Assembly: GCA_949126835.1 (NCBI GenBank)
Contig: OX421495.1
Location: 32,731,320 to 32,795,319, forward strand
Length of the DNA stretch: 64,000 bases
Reading direction: 5' to 3'
Source: Anisus vortex
Taxonomy: Eukaryota; Mollusca; Gastropoda; Planorbidae
In this document: positions 47,301 through 59,300 of the stretch, one piece after another
How positions within the stretch are numbered: position 1 is the stretch's first letter
Layout of the letters: every line of letters begins with the position of its first letter
Made by a program: the position numbers and the translations under genes
Notes under the pieces: model-generated
Told to the model about the DNA's origin: nothing
The model's database searches: none
What the model saw: the letters and a program-made list of their open reading frames with translations, nothing else

Positions 47301-50300
47301 TTAGCTAAAGGTTATCGACCCCTGATTTATACAATCGTTTACCAATCCTTTTTGTTTCATGACCCGGTTAATTGTAAGCTTTTATTTCGTGACCCGCCAA
47401 CATATACATCACTTATACTAACATATTACAACACAATTGTTATCTATTATAATATAGTATAGAGCAGGGGTTGACAACCTTATGATAATTGTGTGCCAAA
47501 GCAGGATTTCTAATTCATTCAGCGTGCCAACACCCTTAAAGTCAGTATGTTATAGTAATCAATGTTTTGTAGAAGTGACATGAATCATTGTTTTTTGGGG
47601 TGTTCCGTGTGCCATTGAAAATTGCTCTGGTGCCAAGTCTGGCACGCGTTCCATAAGTTGCCGATCCCTGGCTTATACACACGAGGACTGTAACTTGCTG
47701 ATACATAATGATAATCTGACCTAAATATTAAACTAAAATAATGTTTTTCTTACCCAGCAATGTTTATTGTGTGTCCCCGTACCGGGCCGCGACCAGTTAT
47801 TAGGGAAACGTATATTCATAAGAAGCAAATAATTATAGGCACACTCTATACCAAATGGACGTCTCAAGTCCTAAAGTTATTTACCTTTGATGTTAGGCTT
47901 GTACAAGTTAGCTCCACTTGATAGACCATAACGTAGAGCTAGACAAAAATGATAAGAAAATTATTGTGATTATCCTGCTAAGTAATGTCTGATAATCAAA
48001 AATATATGTCTTTAATGTTTTATATGATTTAAAAAAGGTGCTAAACTTTTAATATAATAGGTCTCTCTATATAATATTCAATAAAATATCCTATATTAAA
48101 AAGTGATTTTGAAAGCTCTTTCTGGTGTGACCGCAAGAGTTGTTTTTTTAAAAATGTCTGTCTTCAAGAGTTTTCAGTGTGTCCCAAAGAGCTTTCGGTG
48201 TGGCTGCAAGTGCATTCGGTGTGGCGCGAAGAGCATTTGGTGTGGCTAGAAGAGCATCCCGTGTGGTGCGAAGAGCATTTGGTGTGGCTAGAAGAGCATT
48301 TGGTGTGGCTAGAAGAGCATCCCGTGTGGTGCGAAGAGCATTTGGTGTGGCTAGAAGAGCATTTGGTGTGGCTAGAAGAGCATCCCGTGTGGTTGGACGA
48401 GCATTCGGTGTGGCTGGAAGAGTATCCCGTGTGGTTGGAAGAGCATTCGTCGTGGCTGGAAGAACAAATGTGGCCGCAAACGGCATCAGCTTTTGGACAT
48501 GGTTAAAAAGGACGCTTCAAAAAGCTACAGACTTACCTGATTGGGGTTGTTGTTGCTTTTCCTTTTAATTAGCTATGACATATATGTCAATAAGCTTGTA
48601 TTGCCTCAGGAAGTATTAATTAGCTATAACATATATGTCAATAAGCTTGTATTGCCTCAGGAAGTATTAATTAGCTATGACAAATATGTCAATAAGCTTG
48701 TATTGCCTCAGGGAGTATTAATTAGCTATGAAATATATGTCAATAAGCGTGTGTTGCCTCAGGAAGTATTAATTAGCTATGACATATATGTCAATAAGCT
48801 TGTATTGCCTCAGGAAGTATTAATTAGCTATGACATATATGTCAATAAGCTTGTATTGCCTCAGGAAGTATTAATTAGCTATGACAAATATGTCAATAAG
48901 CTTGTATTGCCTCAGGGAGTATTAATTAGCTATGAAATATATGTCAATAAGCGTGTGTTGCCTCAGGAAGTATTAATTAGCTATGACATATATGTCAATA
49001 AGCTTGTATTGCCTCAGGAAGTATTAATTAGCTATGACATATATGTCAATAAGCTTGTATTGCCTCAGGAAGTATTAATTAGCTATGACAAATATGTCAA
49101 TAAGCTTGTATTGCCTCAGGAAGTATTAATTAGCTATGACATATATGTCAATAAGCTTGTATTGCCTCAGGAAGTATTAATTAGCTATGACATATATGTC
49201 AATAAGCTTGTATTGCCTCAGGAAGTATTAATTAGCTATGACATATATGTCAATAAGCTTGTATTGCCTCAGGAAGTATTAATTAGCTATGACATATATG
49301 TCAATAAGCTTGTATTGCCTCAGGAAGTATTAATTAGCTATGACATATATGTCAAAAAGTTTGTATTGCATCAGGAAGTATTAATTAGCTATGACATACA
49401 TGTCAATAAGCTTGTATTGCCTCAGGAAGTATTAATAAGCTATGACATACATGTCAATAAGCTTGTATTGCCTCAGGAAGTATTAATTAGCTATGACATA
49501 CATGTCAATAAGCTTGTATTGCCTCAGGAAGTATTAATTAGCTATGACATACATGTCAATAAGCTTGTATTGCCTCAGGAAGTATTAATTAGCTATGACA
49601 TATATGTCAATAAGCTTGTATTGCCTCAGGAAGTATTAATTAGCTATGACATATATGTCAAAAAGCTTGTATTGCATCAGGAAGTATTAATTAGCTATGA
49701 CATATATGTCAAAAAGCTTGTATTGCATCAGGAAGTATTAATTAGCTATGACATATATGTCAAAAAGCATGTATTGCATCAGGAAGTATTAATTAGCTAT
49801 GACATACATGTCAAAAAGTTTGTATTGCCTCAGGAAGTATTAATTAGCTATGACATACATGTCAATAAGCTTGTATTGCCTCAGGAAGTATTAATTAGCT
49901 ATGACATATATGTCAATAAGCTTGTATTGCCTCAGGAAGTATTAATTAGCTATGACATATATGTCAATAAGCTTGTATGGCCTCAGGAAGTATTAATTAG
50001 CTATGACATATATGTCAATAAGCTTGTATTGCCTCAGGAAGTATTAATTAGCTATGACATATATGTCAAAAAGCTTGTATTGCATCAGGAAGTATTAATT
50101 AGCTATGACATATATGTCAAAAAGCTTGTATTGCATCAGGAAGTATTAATTAGCTATGACATATATGTCAAAAAGCTTGTATTGCCTCAGGAAGTATTAA
50201 TTAGCTATGACATATATGTCAATAAGCTTGTATTGCCTCAGGAAGTATTAATTAGCTATGACATATATGTCAATAAGCTTGTATTGCCTCAGGAAGTATT

Positions 50301-53300
50301 AATTAGCTATGACATATATGTCAATAATCTTGTATTGCATCAGGAAGTATTAATTAGCTATGACATATATGTCAAAAATCTTGTATTGCATCAGGAAGTA
50401 TTAATTAGCTATGACATATATGTCAAAAAGCTTGTATTGCCTCATGAAGTATTAATTAGCTATGACATATATGTCAATAAGCTTGTATTGCCTCGGGAAG
50501 TATTAATTAGCTATGACATATATGTCAATAAGCTTGTATTGCCTCAGGAAGTATTAATGTTTGCCTCTTGATTTGTACCTGTTTGTGTTGCCCCCCCCTC
50601 CCCCATCGGCCCACAAACCACTATACAGAGATGGCCTGTAATTGTGTCAACACTTCACTCATCCATCTTAACTCGTTACTTCCTGTTGGCATTAAACACA
50701 TCCGCGGGCAGAAATACTTTGATTGAAGCAATGTTGTTGTAGTCCTTGGTGGTTTTTTTTTTGTTATTGTTGTTTAATGTGTAAAAGTAGTTCATCAATG
50801 ATTATACGTGTTGAAGAGCCTATAAATTAGTCACTAGAAAAAAATACTAAATCAACTAACCTATTACTAAAGTTGTATCAATTTATGTTTATGTAGCTAG
50901 CATAATGTATCGTTAAAGTCTGAGAAAGGCAATACATTCGTGTGAAGAAGACTTTATTTTTATATGACATTACTTATTGTTTAGCAAAGTGACCCTGTCC
51001 ATCGCGAACAGACTGGACCTCCCTGAAAGACCTTATATCCCCTTTCTTCCTAGTGCATAAAATAATGATTGGCTGAAGTTCATTAGATTCAACATATATA
51101 TTATGTATCAGTTGTTCTTGTTTGTTGGTGTGTGTTTTATATAATCCATAAGTTCTCGTAATATTGACAATATTTTTAAAGTTCTCCAGTTTCATAATCC
51201 ATTTCCGACTCGGATAGACGAAGGGATTATGTGGCCGACACATACCCTGGGCGCAATTGACACAGGGGAAAAAGTCCGCTGTTTTGGCCGCGATTCGACC
51301 CTAAGGTCCTAGGGAAGGCCAACTCGTTACAAACTAAAATAAAAACGTGTTTCTAGTAGTACAAAAATTAATGTTAAAATTTCAACGTGAAATATTTACA
51401 AATAAATACACAACCATGAACATCGTAGGCTATAGTCTACACACACAGGTGTTTGTCCGATGGTCAACGTATACCTGGAGAAAAGATGCTTGTACCAATG
51501 CCTCCATATCTTGGGGAGTCACCGTAAGGTCTCATGGATCCAAGTCCTCCATTATAAAAATTGGGCGAGTTGAAATATTGTGATCCATCTCCGAAGTAGT
51601 TCTAAAATATAAAAGAAAACACAATTATTGAACAATAACACTACATGGTAATGTAAGTCATTTCAACACAATTATTGAACAATAACACTACATGGTAATG
51701 TAAGTCATTTCAACACTATTATTGAACAATAACACTACATGGTAATGTAAGTCATTTCAACACTATTATTGAACAATATCACTACATGGTAATGTAAGTC
51801 ATTTCAACACTATTATTGAACAATAACACTACATGGTAATGTAAGTCATTTCAACACTATTATTGAACAATAACACTACATGGTAATGTAAGTCATTTCA
51901 ACACAAATAGTTTAATTCAGGGTAAGGCAACCTTTTGCTTATAGTGTGCCAAACTAGGATTTCTAAATCATTCAGCGTGCCAACAGCATGAAAGTCAACT
52001 GCTCAACTATATTATTTTTATAAGACAATTTATTTAGTACGTAGCAAGACCAAGACCAAAAGAAAAGGAGCGTAATAGAGAAAATCATTAAAGCGTTTTA
52101 TATTTAATAAAAAATAAACCTGTTTGTTATTAGCATCTTTTTTAAAAATCCATTCATGGCTAATTCACAATTTTATTTCTCAACTATTACATAAACGGTT
52201 AATGAATAAACATTTGAATATAGTTGTCAAGATATTATTCTAGTAATTGCTATAAATTATTTCTATTTTGATCTCTGCATAACTGAGATTTCATCTTAGA
52301 TATTTTTTTTTTTTTTCTTCAAATATGTTTATTCAAGATTTTACATGTACAATCTCATATATTTTACAATGAAGAAAAGAGGATAGAAGAACAGTACATA
52401 CATAGTTAAGGGGATAGAAGACAAAATAATTTACGAGACAAAAAAATTTCTAACTTTAAATTTAAATTCATTCATTTTTCTTTTTTTACATTCATGCTTA
52501 ACATCCATACATATTTAAATTAATTTAAACATATATTAAACGTAAACATCCATTATTAACTGTAAGATATTTAAAACAACGTAATATGAAGAAAAATAAA
52601 ACAAAGTGTGGTAGAAATTATGTACATTTCAATTCAATTGTTCTATCCCTTGGGATATATATCTTAATTTCAACCAACAAGCGCGATCTTAAAGGTATAT
52701 ATAAAGAACAAAGAAAGGGTCACATATGACAAAGTAAAGTGAAACACCTATAGAAGACGGGTGACGAAAGGAGTCATTCACAGGAAATCCCACTATCGGG
52801 ACTTTCACAAGCGAGAAAAAAATATCTACAATTCTCTAAAAAGAGTAGAAAAATCCCTAGTTGTCTTAAGGTTTCAAATAGCGTTTAGCCGTTCCCCGTC
52901 GTCATGAACTATTGAACGAGAGATAGGGAAAGAAATACAATCTGTTTGTAGTGACATAAAGTTTGGAAGGCCCGACTTTCCTGACCCTCCCACATCTTAG
53001 ACTATATGTTATTACTTATAAGACAAATTACACAACCATAATGCTGAGGTAAAGCGGAATTGATACGTAGTGATCATCCAAACTGGGTAGTTATTGTAAT
53101 GTTTAGAATTGTACATATAAATTCTTTAGTCATATAATATTTATATAATTTTCAACTATCTTTTATATTTTGATAGTTTTAAAGTTATAAATTGTACGCC
53201 ATTTATTTTTTTAAAAAGGAAACAAAACATACAAATATACAATATACAAATTAATTTACTTTTTAAATTAACATTTTCTGTATCATCAATGTCAATTTAA

Positions 53301-56300
53301 GTAGTTTATTATTAAACATTATTAATTACAATAGTTACATTAAATATGCCTGTTATATTTATTACAATAATTAAACAAACAAAATTTGTTTTAGAAATAA
53401 TTATATTTAGACATCAATGAAAAATTAAGATAGATGTCCATGTCACAAGTCACAAACAAAGAGGTGATGCAGCAGGCTGGGATGCCAAGCATGCTTACTC
53501 TTATCCGCCAATTAATAATCGCCTTTTCCTTAATTAAACGCTCTGCGCTAATTGTTCAATGTGAAACGTCAGGTACATATTTAGTCACTTCTGAGTGGTC
53601 AAGATTAAGTGACTTCTTGGTATGCTTAAAACAGCTTTCATGTGCGTTAAAAAAATGCTCACTAGTGTAAATTAAACCGAAAGCTGAAAGTAAAGCGAAT
53701 TCCTTGCAGTTGACAACAGTTGACTTTCCTAAGAAGCTATTCTTTTCCGATTTTCAGCAAATCGTCACTGTGGCGTGCTGGTCTAAGATTCTGTCACCGA
53801 GCCTGCAATTAGCCTAGGCTATCAGTGCAGACTTAGTGGATAACTCAGCAGGTACACAGGGTGATGGGGAGGGGTGATTTAGGCAGGTTTTCTAGGTGGT
53901 ATGTGGTCCCGAAGTGCAGATAATTCCTAGGTGATTCTAAGACAAATTTATATCCAGGTTTCGTTTGGCTCGTTAATACGTAGGTTGAGTTAAACTGTTG
54001 ACTAATTGACACTGTCACTGGACGTCACACAAACAGGTATTCTATCAATCGATAAGCAAGGCGTATTGTAACAACGAATATTTTATTCACGTGAAAGTCC
54101 GTATTCAATCATTGATGACATGAGCACATAATTCATACAATCCAAATACAAGTGATAAAGAGTGTACATTTAATCATAGGCTTAAACTACATGTAGCAGA
54201 TAGTCCTAACAAGGACTCTACAACAGACTATAGCACCGCTTGGTGCTATTGGAGCTCGGGGCATCCAACCCTCGAGACTCCTTAAGCCAGACTGACCTAA
54301 AACTAACTTACATTTACATTACATTACATGTTAAACAACAAGTTAGGTTGCAACTCCCCACGTGATTGTAATGAGGGGGGAGGGGCAAGGGTAAGATTGA
54401 CCAGTAGATAGCGTATCCGATTGGTCAACATGTCTCTTCAATTCAACATTTGATTGATTGGCATGTGAAAATAAGAACCAAACTGTAGTGGGGAGGGGGT
54501 GCGGGGGGGGGGGGGAGAAGACGCGGCGGTAGGGAAACTTCGAAGGCCCTGTGTTGTTGGTCAGAGTTTTCTCTCTTGTCCGTCGGGGTCCTGCATCAAA
54601 GATTCCAAGTTCCCTATTCTCTGACCAGGGGAAGAACCGTCATTGAGATGTGAATTTCCTGTGATCTGGTCAAAGAGACTGTGGGGTGGGGGGGGATTAG
54701 CTTGGTTGCGTCAGGTATGACCCTGGCCTTGTTCCGAAGGCGTGGGGCGGGGAGGGGGAGGAACACACACGTGCTACAACATTTATAATAGACATGAATG
54801 GGAACTAATATCAATGACTAATCGTATAACAATAAGTAATATACTGATAAGCATGCAGAACGTATACATATATGTAAATAAAATTCAATGCAAGCTAAAT
54901 ACTTTAATCTTAAATATTATAGGAGATAGAAAGGAAAGACACATTCTTACTCCAATCAGACATTCAATAGTGGCACATAGTGTCAGTGGTTTGTACGTAC
55001 ATATGAGATGATTATAGTATCTTATAAGAGCGGATTACATCTAAGACCTTCCTTAGTTGAGTGTGACGTTAATCTTCTCCCCAAAACGCCACACCTGCCC
55101 CGCCATGTTTTAAAGCTTTCATATAATGAAAGATTTGACCCATTAGAGGTAGGCCTACTGCATTTACTATTTACACTATGAGTGTTCTGGACCATCGAAG
55201 CGAAGCGGGTGGTCATCGCTATGGGGAAGAGGGGGGAGGTCGAGACAAGGCGGTAAGGGATGACGGGCGAATATTTTTACGTTTCTATTGAGGGCGGAGG
55301 AGAAAAGCATGCTTTAGCGTTTCTTACAGTACTTTAAATCTATTCCGGCATAATGCTTAGTCTAGGTTCGTCCCATTTATTTGCGAGCTATTGACACGGT
55401 TTATTCATTTTATCGTTTGTCTGTGACTGTCTTAGGTCCTTACTTTTTCATATATTGATAGTTTGATAGGCACTAGCTAGGAAATCTATTTATTTCATGC
55501 TTTCTATGTGCTATAAATGCGGGATTCACTTTATTATAATAATTATAAGCATAATAATAATAATAATTCGACCTCGGCAGTAGGGTCCACGAAATTGGAG
55601 GAAGTCCGAGACGGGATGCCAAAACTGGGTGATAGGGATCGAATTGCTGATCGAACTATCAGGTCCACCAGTTCACTCCCTGCCTCGCGCTAAAGCGGAC
55701 AGGTGAGGGGATCTGGCTCACACGTAAATATCAGGGGATCTATGACGGAGTCATAGAGGGTGGGGCAGCGGAGTCCTTTGCTTAACGTATTGGTACATGC
55801 ATTATTGGCCTAGTGAACATTCTTCAGGGGGGGGCGGCGGCGGGCGTTGTGTGGGCGCGTGCAGCTGACCCCAACACAAGCCTAAACACTAGTGTTTCTG
55901 ATCACGTGGATTCTGATTTCTCACGCGCGAGTGACTTCTAGTGGGGGGGGGGGGCGGAGTAAGGCGGTAGTCAAGTCACCTCTGGCGCGATAGGCCAGGA
56001 AATTGTATCAATGTTGTCGTTCGTTTGCAATTATTGGGCCCTAGAGCTAAAACACGGACATAGCTTCACTTTAATTGTTACACTATTCGCTTCTCTTCTT
56101 TTCTCAAGCATTACATTTCTCATTGTTTAACAGTTCAATACAGTTTATCGGCTGGGAGAGAAGTGTGGGGGGGGGGGGGCGAGTTACGGCCCTTACACGC
56201 GTCATGTCTCGCTGACCAGATGCCCAGGGCAGATTTAGTTTTACCTGGCGTCGGGGGGGGGGGGGGGGCTGGCAGTGGGGCGTCAATTACTTTGGCTACT

Positions 56301-59300
56301 GTAAAGATTAAATCGTTTTCCTTTCTCTATTCCCGTTTTATAAATTTGTAAAATCGGTAAAGAAGCAATTATTTAATTCGCTACCAATAATATCTCGGTA
56401 CGTACATTTGACCAACTCACATATATGCCACTCACCGTTTTATTTATACACATTCATTTTCTTTCACGCTAGACCGCGGGGTCTTGAATCTTGACGTCAG
56501 AGTGGTCTGGCACATCAGATGACATCGGATGACATCAGTTGTGTAGCGCTTTTAGAACAGTCAATGGGCCCGTAGGCAGTCTTAAAATCTAACACATTTA
56601 TTATCCAACGCGTTGTGTAAGGAACACAGTTCATCAAAAGTTAATATATACACATGGTAATCCGATAACAGTTCGTATACTCCAATCTAAAGGCAATAAT
56701 GTCAGCTTCCGGGAAACGTACTGCTGATGACAGTTTAATCCAGTGCGAACGTGGCTGTAAGTATCCAAGAATTATAGCTGAATGGCCGAACATATGTAAT
56801 GTTGAAGATTGCAGGCTGGATTGCGGCCCGGTGGGCGCGAATATTTTCAGTGTTTCTCAGGGCGGGTACTGGTTCACAGTATTTGGCGGACATAGTTATG
56901 CGATCTGGCAAATAATTTCGTTACGCATGAGCTAATCTCAAGCAGAAATGTCGATATGCCTATTGACTATCGGCATTCGGCAAGCATATATAGTGTACAG
57001 AGTTGTACAGGAGCTAATCCGAGCAGGAAACGACTTTGTTATTGGTGGCGCTCTGGCCGACATCTAACATAATAGAGCAAGTTATCCAAACACGAGTGGC
57101 GATTTTGTTATTGTGGCGTGAAGCCGACAAATAAACGTAATACAGCAAATAATCCGAACAGGCAAGGCGATATATTTCAAGCGTATAGCATTGGCAGAAA
57201 CAAGAGTTGACGTATAATTCTACGATGATAGATGAGTGTTTGCAGTGGAGTCAAATAACACAGTTCGCTCACCTGATGAAACCTTAAGCCCCCAGTCTTT
57301 CATCACGTGAAGAATATCATAGCACAGAGTTCAATGTTGAGCGTGAGTACTTATCCATGTACGTCAAGCAAAACTAATTCCGGCACGAGCCCACAGGTGT
57401 GGCGTGCTGGTCTAAGATTCTGTCACCGAGCCTGCAATTAGCCTAGGCTATCAGTGCAGACTTAGTGGATAACTCAGCAGGTACACAGGGTGATGGGGAG
57501 GGGTGATTTAGGCAGGTTTTCTAGGTGGTATGTGGTCCCGAAGTGCAGATAATTCCTAGGTGATTCTAAGACAAATTTATATCCAGGTTTCGTTTGGCTC
57601 GTTAATACGTAGGTTGAGTTAAACTGTTGACTAATTGACACTGTCACTGGACGTCACACAAACAGGTATTCTATCAATCGATAAGCAAGGCGTATTGTAA
57701 CAACGAATATTTTATTCACGTGAAAGTCCGTATTCAATCATTGATGACATGAGCACATAATTCATACAATCCAAATACAAGTGATAAAGAGTGTACATTT
57801 AATCATAGGCTTAAACTACATGTAGCAGATAGTCCTAACAAGGACTCTACAACAGACTATAGCACCGCTTGGTGCTATTGGAGCTCGGGGCATCCAACCC
57901 TCGAGACTCCTTAAGCCAGACTGACCTAAAACTAACTTACATTTACATTACATTACATGTTAAACAACAAGTTAGGTTGCAACTCCCCACGTGATTGTAA
58001 TGAGGGGGGAGGGGCAAGGGTAAGATTGACCAGTAGATAGCGTATCCGATTGGTCAACATGTCTCTTCAATTCAACATTTGATTGATTGGCATGTGAAAA
58101 TAAGAACCAAACTGTAGTGGGGAGGGGGTGCGGGGGGGGGGGGAGAAGACGCGGCGGTAGGGAAACTTCGAAGGCCCTGTGTTGTTGGTCAGAGTTTTCT
58201 CTCTTGTCCGTCGGGGTCCTGCATCAAAGATTCCAAGTTCCCTATTCTCTGACCAGGGGAAGAACCGTCATTGAGATGTGAATTTCCTGTGATCTGGTCA
58301 AAGAGACTGTGGGGTGGGGGGGGATTAGCTTGGTTGCGTCAGGTATGACCCTGGCCTTGTTCCGAAGGCGTGGGGCGGGGAGGGGGAGGAACACACACGT
58401 GCTACAACATTTATAATAGACATGAATGGGAACTAATATCAATGACTAATCGTATAACAATAAGTAATATACTGATAAGCATGCAGAACGTATACATATA
58501 TGTAAATAAAATTCAATGCAAGCTAAATACTTTAATCTTAAATATTATAGGAGATAGAAAGGAAAGACACATTCTTACTCCAATCAGACATTCAATAGTG
58601 GCACATAGTGTCAGTGGTTTGTACGTACATATGAGATGATTATAGTATCTTATAAGAGCGGATTACATCTAAGACCTTCCTTAGTTGAGTGTGACGTTAA
58701 TCTTCTCCCCAAAACGCCACAGTCACCTTTCGATGCCCATTTTTCAGATGTTTAAAATGACAAAAAAATATGCCATTTCCCTCCACTATAAAAAGATTCA
58801 GATCTAAGTAGTTTTTAGTAAGATCAATCCAGTAAGGCTCAATGTGGTATGGAATCACGAGTCCATGAATTTAAAAGTCTTGCCTTTGTTTAGAAAACTT
58901 CCCATTGAGTGCTTCATTGTACTTCTGCAAAAGCTCATCTATCTTATTTTGCATTAAATTAAGGAAAGAGTTAAATGTTTTGAAATTGATTTCACGGCAA
59001 GATATGTCCAGTTTCAATGCAAATTTATTACAGTGGTCCAACACTTTCAGTGCTTTTCGACCATGTCCTTGTGAATGTAAGTTCAACTCGCTGAAATCTG
59101 TCACCATGTCTTTCAGAAACATCGGCTTCAACAGTCAGTTCTTCTCATTCAGAAACATCGGCTTCAACAGTCAATTCTCCTCATTCAGAAACATCGGCTT
59201 CAACCGTCAATTCTCCTCATTCAGAAAATCGGCTTCAACAGTCAGTTCTCCTCATTCTGAAGCATCGACTTCGACGGTCAGTTCTCCTCATTCAGAAACA

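Larger units (their letters stand above)
53769..58721. mobile_element. non-coding LTR retrotransposon (LARD-like), very young
   Basis: Two LTRs (53769-55093 and 57398-58721) start TGTGGCGTGC and end AACGCCACA, with a perfect 7-bp inverted end. A 5-bp duplication GTCAC flanks the element (53764-53768 and 58722-58726). The 2304-bp interior has no gag, protease, reverse transcriptase or integrase frame, so it must use proteins from elsewhere. No obvious tRNA primer-binding site or polypurine tract was found beside the LTRs. It is rich in long G runs, unlike its AT-rich surroundings. Confidence 0.92.

Noticed and set aside
57377..57395. AATTCCGGCACGAG resembles a cDNA-library EcoRI adaptor
   Set aside because: It has an extra C relative to the adaptor and lies inside a contiguous LTR element just before the right LTR; most likely coincidence.
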